From Narthecium ossifragum (Eukaryota > Streptophyta > Magnoliopsida > Dioscoreales > Nartheciaceae), in contig OY986974.1 of the NCBI GenBank assembly GCA_963920575.1, positions 5,776,283 to 5,840,282 on the forward strand: a stretch of 64,000 bases of DNA, in the 5' to 3' direction. The position numbers and the translations under genes were made by a program. Under the pieces are notes generated by a model that had not been told where the DNA came from, did not search any database, and saw nothing but the letters and a program-made list of their open reading frames with translations. Position 1 is the first letter of the stretch. Each line of letters opens with the position of its first letter. Positions 53,111 through 64,000 of the stretch are shown here, one piece after another.

Positions 53111-54298
53111 TATTTTTTTTTTTTTTTTTTTTTGGCAAACTGAGCCCTGAGGTCGGGGAAAAACAAAAACATAGTTGCATAAGGTCAAGATTGGGTCCAG
53201 GACCCCTACACCGACAGGCCGATGGTCAAAATTGGGCTGCACGCCTTGCATTTGCTCTAGCTAGCCGGTCCACTTTGGGGTTCTCCTTTCGAGGGATATA
53301 CCTGATATGTATGTCCTCAAACCCAGCCACGGACCAACATAATTGTTGGAGGCGACCTCAGAGACTCGTCGGCCACCCCTCTGGCCATTGAGGCGGTTAA
53401 CAAGGTCCTTTGCATTAGACTAAAACAACACCCGTTTAGCGCCCCTGGCCTTTGCCCTTCTCGCCGCCATATCCATCACGGTTAGCTCTACATCCATGGG
53501 ATCGCTGGCAATCCCTCCTTCCTCTAGGCTCCATTCCAGTAGTCCATTCTCATCCTAGCAGGTGGCTCCAAAGCTAGCTAGCCTAGTATTGCTGCAGAAA
53601 GAGGCATATGTTTTGATAACCACGAACCCATTCCTGGTTGGGTTCTCCTTCTGTCTTCCTCTTCCCCTCAACTCCCATTCCTTGGCCCACCATAGTATAC
53701 ACCGTAGGGGTGTCGCCGGTGCCATCATGCAATACCCTGTTTCTGTTCTTCCAAATCAACCATACACCATATCCCACCTTGGCTTTGCGCGCTCTCCACA
53801 CATCAGAGCTGTTGGGTCGCTGAATTAACTCCTTCCATTCTTCCCATCCTCTGCTCTTTTTGAAAGCATCATCTCCTCCAAAAACACGCGTCCATGTTTC
53901 CTAGGTATCGCCACAAATGAACAGCAAGTGTTGCATTGTTTCCACTCCTCCCCTGCATCTGGGGCAGATGTCATCCTCCCCTAGGCCAGCACAAAACAGG
54001 ACTTCTTTGGTTGGCAACTTTCCGTGGCATAGCTTCCAGATGAACGTGTGAACCCTTGGCCCAAACGGGCCCTTCCATAAAGAATTCCACCTCAAGGCTG
54101 AGCTCATGACCTCCTTGTTCTCCTCGGTTCATCGAGCACCAAATATGTTGAAGCAGAGGATATCCCTCCTAATCTCCTGCGTCCAGATTGACATGTCTCC
54201 CTCCTCCATTGTTCTAACCGGAGTAGCTAGATTCTTCTCCGCCACACATCTTGGAAAAAGTCTTCTCACTCAGCAACAGCTCTTATATCATGCATGAT
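53111..54298 (-). mobile_element. 5'-truncated LINE between the two P450 genes
   Basis: On minus: zf-RVT (GPRVHTFIWKLCHGKLPTKE, CPRCRGGVETMQHLLF, 54065-53920), a link region (GVWLIWKNRNRVLHDG, 53770), then RNase H-like pieces (ESNAKDLV near 53430 after a stop, IPRKENPKVDRLARANAR near 53290). A run of about 21 T at 53113-53133 is the 3' poly(A). The RT core and endonuclease are absent. Confidence 0.82.
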
Positions 54299-54309
54299 CC
54301 AAACTAATA

Positions 54310-54691
54310 GGGTGCGTTTGGTTACGAAAAATCTATCTCGGGATTAGAGGGGATATGTATGATATTTTGTTGAAAAGCAGTGATAAATTCTTAACGTTTG
54401 GTTGAAAAAGTAGGGATAAAGTTGATGTGATTGGTTGAAAAGCAGGAATAATGAAGTAATGATTGGTTGAAAAATGAAAAAATAGGTATAAAATTGATAT
54501 GATTGGTTGAAAAAAATAGAAAATGTAGTAATGATTGGTTGAAAAGTAGGAATAAAGTAGGGATAAAGTGGGGATAGGAATGAGAATAAAAGTGGAGATA
54601 AAATAGGAATTAAATGGTGTTTGGCTGCAATGCAAGGATACAATGGGCTTAACTCGGGATAGGGATTCCCTATCCCCAACCAAACAAGCTC
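54310..54691. mobile_element. MITE with internal ttggttgaaaa repeats
   Basis: Ends GGGTGCGTTTGGTT and AACCAAACAAGCTC with ata on both sides. Inside, ttggttgaaaa occurs five times between about 54398 and 54540, and gggataaa words recur. The short TIR and the TTTGGTT signature suggest a PIF/Harbinger-like MITE. Confidence 0.7.
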
Positions 54692-54986
54692 ATAATGTCA
54701 TTTAATATAATAAGCTTTTATTTCAAATATGAATAAAATAAACTTTTGTCATCAATATGAATTGTCTGGTAAAACAAACTTTAAATGTGAATGTAATACA
54801 TTGCATTCTTCTACATCATTCTTATGCACCGTGAAATACATTCAAAGTATGCTTAAAAGCTTAACAACAAAACTGACATTCGCAGTTGGAACATTCACAA
54901 TACAATACAATCATCAAATACTCAGCAACTCATATAGAAATAATCATGAAGTGTTTTGTCAAAATTAAAGCACATCTACTCAAATC

Positions 54987-56666
54987 TCAAATTGGGCAAG
55001 GCATACGAGGGATGGCACATAAGTGCAGTTCCGTCTCCTTACGTGCAGTCGCCCCCATTAATCTCTGGGTCATGTCCAAATCGCCTATGCCGGCGGTGGC
55101 TCTTTCGGGAAGCTTCCAGTCGAAATAATAGAGGAGATTGGCAAGTGGTAGCTCCACAATCGCAAGCGCAAACATTATACGAGGGAAAATCCTTTTGCCA
55201 GCCCCAAACGGTATGAACTCCAAGTCTTTTCCCTTGAAATCAATATTGCTTCCTTGGAACCTTTCTGGCTTGAACTTTTCGGCGTCTTCATCCCAATATC
55301 GTGGATCTCTTCCCATCGCCCATAAATTCACCAACACCCTTGTCTTCTCTTTCACATCATAGCCCAATATTTTGCATGCCTTAGCACAATCTCTCGGGAC
55401 GAGCAATGGCATTGGAGGGTCCAATCTTAGGGTCTCCTTTATCACCAGCTTCAAGTAGCTCAACTTGTGAGTGTCTTCCTCAGTCACCACTTGCTTCTCT
55501 TTGAAGACCTCTCGCACCTCTGCTTGTGCCCGGCCTTCTCATTGCTTCTGGCTTTCGAATTAGCTCCCACATGACCCACTTTGTAGTTGCGGATGACGTG
55601 TCGCCCCCACCAATGAACATATCCTAATAAAAGCAACAAACAAAATATTAATTAGACTTGTAAATTAAATGTATATCTATCTTTCAAAGTCGATCGACTC
55701 TGGATACATATCAATCTGACAAAGGACATACGATGATGATGGCTTTTATGTTGTCATCCGTGAGAGCAAATTCGAGGCTGCCTCCTCTTGAATTCTCAAT
55801 AGAACATTGAGGATACCCTCCTCCTCCTCTATAGTTTCACCTTTCCGGCCAAGCTTCACTTTGGTTGTCCTCCTCCTCTTCTTCTTGGCTTCCTGAATGA
55901 TGCCGTCAAGGATGCGGTCTCCCTCCAAATGGATTTTCTCCACTCTCAATTTAGTGCTGCTACTCATGAACAACCACCGTAGCAATGGCCGAGATGGGAA
56001 TATATCGGCGACGTCCAAGCTTCCGGTAACTTGTATAGCCTCTGCAAACACTGACAGTAGCTTTTTCTGATCCTTGCACTTGCTCCCGATTGTGGCCCTC
56101 GCCGTTATGTCGTTCGACAAACAGAGGAGCATGTTGCCAAGGTTGACGTGCTCATGAACATTATTAGCATAGATACATCGAACGAGATTGTTCACTTCCG
56201 ACTCTCTTATCCATCGGAAAGACTTGACGCGCTTGGCGCTGAGCAGCTCCATAACGCAGATCTTGCGCATCTGCCGCCAGTAATCTCCGTAGGAAGCGAA
56301 GAGCACGTCTTTTCTACTGTAACATAAGATGTTCAGGTAGGTGAGGTCGGATCTCGTGGCGAAGTTGGCTTCATGGGTGCTCTTCAAGATTTCTTTGGCG
56401 GCGTCCGGAGTGGAGATGACGACGACGGAGAGCTCCCCGAGCTTGAGGTGCATGATGGGACCATATGTCTTGGCTAACTCCGTCAGGCGGTGATAAGGCG
56501 GCTGGGATCCGCTGAGATGGTGCATGCTTCCTATGATAGGCAACTTCCATGGCCCTGGAGGCAGTTTGGCCGAGGATCTTTTTATCAATAATTGAAACAA
56601 GCAGGTGAAAGATATGAGAGCGAGGAAGAAGAGATAAGAGAAGATGATGATCAGAACCATGATCAC
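54987..56666 (-). pseudogene. CYP71-like cytochrome P450, heme cysteine lost
   Basis: Exon 1 is 56666-55732 and exon 2 is 55623-54987. Visible: N-terminal anchor, hinge KLPPGPWKLPIIG, YGDYWRQMRKIC, IGGGDTSS (I-helix), ETLR, FKPERF and the heme loop read as FGAGKRIFPR. In the family that loop is FGAGRRICPG, with the cysteine ligating heme iron; here it is Phe. Two frameshifts also occur, near 55773 (before FALTDDNIKAI) and near 55535 (after EAMRRPG, before AQAEVREVF). It is therefore a clear pseudogene, a diverged tandem relative of the gene at 50465-52055. Confidence 0.9.
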
Positions 56667-56836
56667 AGTTGAGGGAAGGTGGATGCCGCTCTCAGGATTA
56701 TTGGAGTACTATTGGATAGTATATATATTATATATAAAAAGGGTATATGTAGGCATCTATCTGATGACAGGATTAATTCATATCAACCTAAGTTCTATTA
56801 ATATTATTTTATGCAATATGCAAAGACTTAATATTT

Positions 56837-59800
56837 CACTACAACAAATATGATATATAGTGACGAAATCGATTGCGATAAATGTGAATTTGTCACAAAA
56901 AAGACACATATTATAACCAATATTAGTTTCGTCACAATAATACATGCCCAATGATGTAATTGTAACTATTTGTATTTTCATCACAATAGTTTGTCATAAT
57001 AAGTCAATAATTGTGACAAACTATGTCAATGTCACGATAGATTGTCACAATAAGATGTGAATAATTATATAGTGACAAAAATTATATTGTCAAAATAATA
57101 TTGTCACAATAAACTTATATATAAATATACCGCGACAAAGATATTCGTCATAATAATATAATATCTTATATTTTATCGTAAATGTAAGAGCCTAAGTGTA
57201 AAATTTTCGGGTTTTTATCTAAATTAGAGGATTGTTCGTGTAATTTGGAGTTTTGAAGGGGGGTTTTCTGCAAAACTCCCCACCCACTCCACCGACCTTC
57301 TATCCCTGATATTTTTCTCTCTCATCCTCATCTCACCTCACCCAGCCAGACCCGAGAGAGAGAGAGATCCAGAGAGAGATCGGGAGAAAGAGAAGGGGGA
57401 AGGGGGAGGGAGTGGGAGGAGGCCGGAAGAGGGATCGCCGGCGCCGGAGAAAGAAAGGAAGAAAGGAGGAGAGGTGGAGATCGCCGGAAAAAGGATAGAT
57501 CCGGTGAGGTGTCCGCCGGATTTCGTCTCCTTCTTGGCTCAGGTGAGCTCCTCTCTTCTTTTCCCCTCCGATCTCTTCTTTTTGTTGGTTTTTCCGGTGA
57601 GTATTTGAGGGGCTTCGCGGTTACCGGCGATGGGTCGCCGGGGAAGATTTCGTGGACGACGTCGAGGACCTCCCCGGTTTTGGCATTAGGGCCAAAAAGA
57701 GAACAGGGGACATGCAATCGATAGATGCTTGCTAGCAAGATTTTCCCCTGTTTTGGCATTCGTGTTTTAAACTTTCAAGCTTTAGTGGTTGACTCTTCCA
57801 ACCTGAGAGCTCTATGAGTGTATGTGACAGAACTAGACCTAACTTCATGAAGGTCTTTAGCTTGTACTAAAGCAAAAAAAGACTCATTTCCGTCCTCCTT
57901 TAATTTGTAGAGAGAGGCTTGAACCATGACCCTGACCATCTCAAGCAAGAGTTATTGGCTTCTTCCCTCCTCATTTTTGCCCTTCAAAGTTCTAGCTTAG
58001 CTTCATAGCTATGAGCTTAGCTTCCAAGTTGTACCGGCATAAACTAGTTGAGCAATTTACTAGGTCTATTGGTTCATGGGGTTGAGCCTTCAACTAGGGA
58101 ACTTAGGCATCTAAGCATTTGCATGGATCTCTTGCTTTTTCTGCATCATTGTTTGAAAGCTGCACCAATAAATGGCCTTCTTTAGTTTCATCTCGCCTTT
58201 CTCCGGCACATGCAGCTTAGTAGATTTCTAGGAATACTTGCTATAATGTACTCAGAGATGATGCTGATGAAGAAAGATTTTTAGGGCAATCTACAGTTTA
58301 AGGGTCTAATTGACTGGAAGTCAATGGTGAAGGTATTTTACTTTGTAAGGTAAGGGAATTGATATGCGTTGCACTAGTCCTATAGGAAACATCAATGCTG
58401 AAGGAACATCTGTCTTAAGTGAACCCAAAAAACTGGGTGATTCCAATGGGACTTCTTATCTCATGCCTCAGTATCTTCGCCATCATTGAGTTCTTTATAG
58501 GTAGCTTCAGTATCCATGTATTTCAGCTTCCAGCTGGAAATGTTTACTAGATTGTCTTAGGTCCTAGCCTGCTGATCCAGGAGTGGGTTCCAGGCTTCCA
58601 GCTTTTGATTTATTGTGGACTTATGCAAAAGGGTCAGTTAGTGTGAAGTCATTCACAATTTTTATTCAAATATGAGTCGTCAGGATGCTTATATTTCCAG
58701 TTTTATGACTTCTCTAAGCAATTTCCACTGAAAGACACTTCGTTATTCACCATTGTGCTTGCTATTCATCCGGAAGACATGGTATAGTGACCTGAATATG
58801 ATATGTTTGGAGAAGTAATGTGACATTAACCTTTTGTAGGCAAATTGATTATAGATTATGCCTAATGCTACTTGCTTCTTTAGATGTTCTATATTGTGTG
58901 ATATTGCGGATTTATCACATCGAACTTATTTACTTACACTTGATCTATCATGTCTTAGAGATGGTAATCTACCGGTTTCTTTCATCCAAAAATATCTTTT
59001 AAAGAAGCTTAGCCTTCGAAGTGAATTTGAGGTAAGTTCTCTCTTTTTGAAAAAAATTAGCTTAATGTTGCAAGCTTTGTTTTTGAATTGGAAACAATTG
59101 AATAGTGATCTTATTTTCAGAAGATGCTAGCATGATCCATTGGTCCTTTTACTTTGAATCTATGGGAATTAGTTGCATCTTAATAAACAAAACAATATAA
59201 AGCTCTTATGCTTGATCTAGCTTTGAATATAAGTGAACCACTCTTTAATGGACTCCAAATCGAATCTGCTGTGTTTATGCCTTCTCCTAGCTTCCAGAGA
59301 TTGAGTTCTACCCTGCTTAACCAAAGGATGAAGCTTTTGAGTTTTGCTGGCCATCTCTAGTTTTATATTCCATATTTATATTTCTCTCTTTTTTAGCTCG
59401 GCATTGGACAGTATCAACTTTTACTGTATTCATGCTCTAGAAATATTATTTTAAGGCATGTAGCTTTGTTTTACAAGTCTCTCTAGCTCTAGCATGCTGC
59501 ACCTCTTTTAACCACCTCATAAGTTCATGGTTGCTGATATGTCAGTCAAGATTCCCTTTTTTGGTTCTTTTAACTCATTTCTTTTATGTTGATTTTATAG
59601 CAAACGCTAGTTCGAACAAGGCTGCTTCTAGTAGCGCACCGTTAAACACTAGACAGCTTGATGAACAAGGTTGCTTCTGTCTATAATGCTTATCATAATA
59701 TTCATTTTTACAATATTGACATCTTATACTTTCCATTTATGTCAATACTTTAGGCATTTTGTAAATCATAAAGCATAAGAATAGTATGTTATTGCCATGT

Positions 59801-62349
59801 AGATTTCAAAGAGGCTCTTGGAACAAGTTTAAAATGACTGAAGAGTTTATTGAGGAATATTTTGTTTTCATGCTTGACATTTAATTCTCTTTTACAGATC
59901 CTCGGACAGCTTGGTGAAGTGTTTGAGAAAAGTTATACGAAATCCTATTTAACATGTTTCAGTTTTGATATTCAAACCGGATGTCTTTTTATTATCCTTC
60001 ATTTCTTTTTCTTGTAGAGTGAGTTTGATATTAATTTTGAAAATCAGCACATCAAAGAAGTAGTTGATACCATATAGGCAAATCGGTTTCGACAATTCAA
60101 GTCTCATTGCCATTCACACTACAAGAAGTTTAATGCATTAGAGTCACGTCAACACCCACCTGAGAATGTTGAACCAGCTAATTGGACCCTTCTATGTGAC
60201 CATTTCGAGAGTGAGAAATTTAAGGTATTATAATTTACTTAACTTCTTATAGTCCATATTGATTGGATAACTGACCCAAAATAATTTTGAATAAAGTCAA
60301 GGAGTGCAATAAATAAGAAGTATCGGTCGATGCTTGAAGTAAATCACACCTCAGGTTGCAAGTCCTATGTCCAGAGGCTATATGAAATGGTATGATTGCT
60401 TAAGTCTTTGATATCGTTATTCATATTAGCCGAATGAACTACTTTAAATTCCTAGTCTTGAACAGATGATCAGGTCAATCTATCCTTCATCAAAGTATGA
60501 ACATTGAATTCATACTATTAAACATTGTTCAGGTTAAGCAATTGACCAGGAAATCATCTACTGCTGCATTTTTTTTTTTTGGGCCAGCTTATAGGCAATC
60601 TCTTCATAGGTACTTAATTTAGATTTTGACTTGTCTCATAATAACCATTTACTTGTTTATGATGAAACTGGAAAACATGGAGATGCCTGATCAAGATCAT
60701 TTCAGGTGGTTTTATATTAGCTTGTAGAAGTTGTGTTTCTCAATACTTTGTTCAATTGCTTTGTATGCAGACATTTTATTGGTCTTTTTTTTTTCCTATT
60801 AATCCTGTAGATAGATCATTTCAGGGTATAGTGATCATTTGGTATTGGATTGTGACTTAGTTAGTAGAGTTGAGTTTTTCAGTAGCTTGTAGAAGTTGAG
60901 CCAGGTATGATGGAATATATGACGTCCATGTTACAAATCCTATTCGGGAGATGGTTCATCGAAGTTTAGAAATGGCCACTCCGTATCTTGTTGGTTTCCT
61001 CCTACCATTGTTTCACTTTTGTAGAGAACTGAATCTGATTTCTCTTTGAAACAAGGACAATAGAGGAGATAGCCTCGCCGGATATCCAAATACCGCTCTC
61101 GAACTGGGCGCCACTACTCTTCCCTTATGTCCTCATATCTTATTTGCAAATAGTATCCTCTTATCAATCACTATCATCAAATAGTAATGTTTTTTTTCTT
61201 ATTTAAGCATTGTAGCTTCTATTCTCAAACCAAATGCTGAAACTCAAATAGCATAACTGTTTCTACATATTCTAGTATACTTTTTTCTTATTCTATGATT
61301 GCTTATTCTACATGGAAATAGGTTATGTTTTGATTTGAAAATTTCTAGTAAGCAGATAGGGCCATACAAGGCTTGCTTGATTTGAAATTTTTAAGTAGAT
61401 GGAATCAGCATGATTTATTCTTATTCTTTGTTGATGTGTTTTTCTTTTGTAGATTGACATGTACACAATTGAAGTCAACAACTTGGACGGGCAATTCTTG
61501 TTTCTTTTGCTGGCGACTCTTACCGGTCAAACAGCTTTGAGACTTGCAGAAAAATACTTATTTTGGAAGCAATTGAGCTATTTAGCTGGAAACTAAGTTT
61601 TACTTGTTATATTAGTTAGATAGTTGACATCATCTATTTGTGATTAGTAATTGTAGTGGTTATTATTGTTCACTGACGAACTTTGTATACTTTGATAGTC
61701 ATTTTACCAAGTTAATTGATACCTAATGTTTTGTAATTGGTGATTTTTGCCCAATTTATTAAAGCTGATTTTTAATTATTTACAGGTATAAATACATCTA
61801 TGGCGACAAAATAGTTGTCACAATATTATATCTATTGTGACAAATTATTTTGTCATTATAAGTCATAAGTTTATTACAACGAAGTTATTGTCACGATAGT
61901 CACATTTATTGCAACAAAATATGTTGTCGCTATTTTTATACTAGATTGTGATGAAATTATTTATCAGAATAAATCTATTTATTGTGACAAACATATTGTG
62001 ACAAAAATTTTGTTAAAAGTTATAGTGACAAAATATTTTGGTCGCAATATCCCTCTGTCGAACATGCCTATTGTGATAAAAATATACATATGGCCACGAA
62101 GTCTTTTATTTGTGGTGACAAAATATTTTGTCACCGGTACTAGTGTTATGGCGACAAATTTTTGTTTGTCGTAACTTGTATGCACATATTGTAATAAATT
62201 GCTACATTTATCGTAATAAACTTATTGCGACGGACTTGTTGTAACAAACCTTGTGACGAAATGTATTCGTCACGACAAGTATATAGTGACAAATATAAGA
62301 CTTATTGTCGCGAAATTTTTTGTCGCGAAATCCCGATTTTATTGTAGTG
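56837..62349 (+). mobile_element. CACTA (En/Spm-like) element, 5.5 kb, target duplication ttt
   Basis: Starts CACTACAACAAATATG, ends TTTATTGTAGTG, flanked by ttt (56834-56836, 62350-62352). Both subterminal regions (to about 57170 and from about 61790) are packed with tgtgacaaa and attgtcacaat words. A GC-rich leader with ggcgccgga and a splice-donor-like ctcaggtgagc lies at 57330-57550. The middle holds short exons; two match a TNP1-like protein. No TNP2 transposase is visible, so it is non-autonomous. Confidence 0.9.
60018..60389 (+). pseudogene. TNP1-like (transposase_24 type) exons within the CACTA element
   Basis: Exon 60018-60224 encodes a stretch with one TAG, then ANRFRQFKSHCHSHYKKF, ENVEPANWTLLCDHFESEKF. 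Exon 60297-60389 gives SRSAINKKYRSML, VNHTSGCKSYVQRLYEM. The spacing N-W-x-x-L-C-D-x-F and N-x-x-x-R-x-x-x-x-x-x-H-T-x-G-x-K matches the conserved C-terminal region of plant En/Spm TNP1-like proteins. These are accessory DNA-binding proteins of CACTA elements. The stop and absent neighbours mark it as a relic. Confidence 0.7.
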
Positions 62350-62520
62350 TTTATTTTATATACCCTAAGTTAGACTTATAATATTTTATTGGCTATGTTT
62401 TATGGTGGTAGTGAACAAAAAGCTATGACCAACCTTCGAACCCTGGACCACCTACGTTTGTTAAAATTTTATATTAACAATAACTTAAAACTGTGTCATG
62501 GGCACATGTGAGTACTAGTT
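62350..62520. repeat. Right flank of the CACTA target: copy of the repeat at 1496-1775
   Basis: Continues the repeat begun at 56772-56836 (tctaagttagac-like, gaaccctggaccacc, gagtactagt). A stretch of about 40 bp with the A-box-like sequence, present at 1680-1720, is missing here. Confidence 0.75.
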
Positions 62521-62956
62521 AAGAGATATGACATAACCTTTGAATATACTAATATATGCTAAGTTTGGTTGGCTCTTGCATCTGGAAACTGAAATATAAA
62601 TTCCATAAAATACGAAATTTGGATTATTTGGTTAGCCAATGGATACCGGAAGAGGAACTCTCTCGATTATTATTATTTGGTTAGCCAATGGATTCGGAAA
62701 TGGGAAGGAGAGTTTCTCCGTCTGATGGAACTATGGAATTCCAAGTCCGAGATGCGAAAGCCTCCTGTTTCTAACAATTAATGTATCATATAATCTCCTT
62801 GAAAAATAGTATTCATTTTCGGAATAAAACCCGTGGTTAGTTGAACTCGAACATATAGGAGAGATTATTAAAATACCTATAGCAATGACGTGTATACATT
62901 GGTATTTTTCAACTTCTATTTTAATATCCGGGACATCTTAGCCATTGCATAACTTA
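62521..62956. other. Intergenic sequence, no gene seen
   Basis: Short duplicated words (attatttggttagccaatgga twice near 62625 and 62675). Nothing else recognisable. Confidence 0.45.
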
Positions 62957-63360
62957 GGTTCCGTTTGGCCGTGCGTTGTGTTTTTTTATGACCATGGTGA
63001 GGTGTGATGTGTTTGTAAACTGTGGTGAGGTGCGGTGCAGTAACGGTTTAAAAACTGTTTGGTATGACAAGTTAATAACTGTGGTAGAAAAGTGTTCATG
63101 TAATTTGTTGTTTGGGTGTGCGTTTATTTTCAAATGTACAGTGCAAAATATTAGTTTGTTATTTTGTTTCTGTATTCGTTACGCCGCAGCCAAGGTGTGG
63201 CCAAATGGAAGCACCTGTAAATTGCTTCGTCTCTGACGCAGTTTTGACGTGGTCCCCACCAGTCTGATATTATTCCCAAACGGGGTTTTTGTAAACGCAG
63301 CTGCGTTCGGTCCAAAAAATAGTGCGTTTGGGCAGCATGAACGCACGCCCAAACGGACCC
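62957..63360. mobile_element. Tourist-like MITE, copy 2 (TTA duplication)
   Basis: 404 bp, GGTTCCGTTTGGCCGTGCG to CGCACGCCCAAACGGACCC, flanked by TTA at 62954-62956 and 63361-63363. It is the reverse-orientation relative of 19974-20379. The frame 62976-63236 is within it and is not a gene. Confidence 0.9.
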
Positions 63361-63363
63361 TTA

Positions 63364-64000
63364 ATCTTGCATTTTTATCCTTGTGAAGTCTCTTTAAGTG
63401 GCCAGATTGGTCACCTGACTGCTATGTTTAAGGGGATATTATGATATTGTCAGAAATATAAGACATTTTGTGATATTTAATTTTTTTTTTGAGGTTTTAT
63501 AATATTAACCAAAAATGATTTTGTTATAGATTCCTCTGATGAAAGATATCATCCTTATATAGAAAAATGTGGTTATGAATTAACCTTTCGTTGTCCTATG
63601 TGGAGGAGCCTACGTGGAGAAGGTTATCCTACGTGGAGGGGGAGTTAGTGGGAGAGAGAGGGAGTTAGTGACGAGCTATTGAGGAAGGTGAGGAGAGAGG
63701 ATAATTATCATGTCATGTGGTAGGGTGACTTACTAGTAAGGTATATATGACGGAGATATGACAAATTGTAGCTACCTGCATCGGCATCACTACTTTGGGA
63801 TGCCATTTTTTATCTACATGGATATATATATATACCATGTTTCTAGCCAGTCAAGGATGAGGGAATAATTAACATGTAGTTGTAGCTTCATGGGTGAAGT
63901 GTATGGAGGGATCGAGGCATCTGATAACTGATAACAACCATGATAATTAGGTACATTCCAACTAAGTTAGAATGCCATTGCTTACTAAAATTATACAATT
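63364..64000. other. Terminal 640 bp, no gene seen
   Basis: A purine-rich block (63600-63700) repeats tacgtggag and gggagttagtg. The rest is AT-rich without coding signal. Confidence 0.45.

Noticed and set aside
52761..53180. 139-codon minus-strand frame before the P450 gene
   Set aside because: It crosses the LINE poly(A) run at 53113-53133 and has no recognisable domain.
57328..57759. 143-codon minus-strand frame with Ser/Pro-rich product
   Set aside because: It is the antisense of the GC-rich leader of the CACTA element; no domain, and the plus strand shows a splice-donor context.

Overview
The window is nuclear DNA from a flowering plant, read from a scaffolded assembly (200 N at 3801-4000). 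The plant signs are GT-AG introns, a P-class PPR gene, CYP71-type cytochrome P450 relatives, a plant-type coiled-coil gene, Cassandra TRIM elements carrying 5S-rRNA-like sequence, plant mobile domain (PMD) genes, Mutator elements with an OTU domain, Tourist-type MITEs and a CACTA element. GC-rich 5' ends and the MITE load suggest a monocot, but I cannot fix the species.

Only two host genes look intact: a five-exon coiled-coil protein (13130-16254, minus) and an intronless PPR protein (46575-48194, plus). Two CYP71-like P450 genes in tandem (50465-52055 and 54987-56666, minus) are both broken. Nearly everything else is transposon, deeply nested.

Layout. 1-6 kb: CT-rich tandem repeat, hAT-type end, an unknown repeat with tRNA-like boxes, a possible kinesin scrap, an LTR cut by the gap, and a 5'-truncated LINE. 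6-13 kb: a Tourist-like MITE, then a long minus-strand LINE interrupted by a Cassandra TRIM and a hAT-like element. 13-17 kb: the coiled-coil gene. 16.7-19.8 kb: a Pack-MULE-like element with a sugar-transporter fragment, split by a solo LTR. 20-21 kb: two MITEs. About 21-38.8 kb: one large decayed Mutator element with a FAR1/MULE transposase-OTU gene on plus and a PMD gene on minus, convergent. It has been invaded by five solo LTRs, a foldback MULE and a Cassandra TRIM. 38.9-41.1 kb: a further MULE relic. 41.2-46.5 kb: a MULE with perfect 9-bp target duplications carrying a mudrA-like gene and a PMD gene in tandem, ending 95 bp before the PPR start codon. 50-57 kb: the P450 pair with a LINE and a MITE between. 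56.8-62.3 kb: a CACTA element with a TNP1-like relic. 62.3-64 kb: host repeat and a second Tourist-like MITE.

The most striking unexplained structure is in the LTRs. Five LTRs of at least two families carry arrays of paired GATCGATC words. The two words of a pair lie 21-23 bp apart, in most cases form an inverted repeat with pair-specific complementary inner arms, and the pairs recur roughly every 60-73 bp. A third LTR family has an analogous CGGTCGAT...ATCGACCG version. I know of no named element type that explains this.
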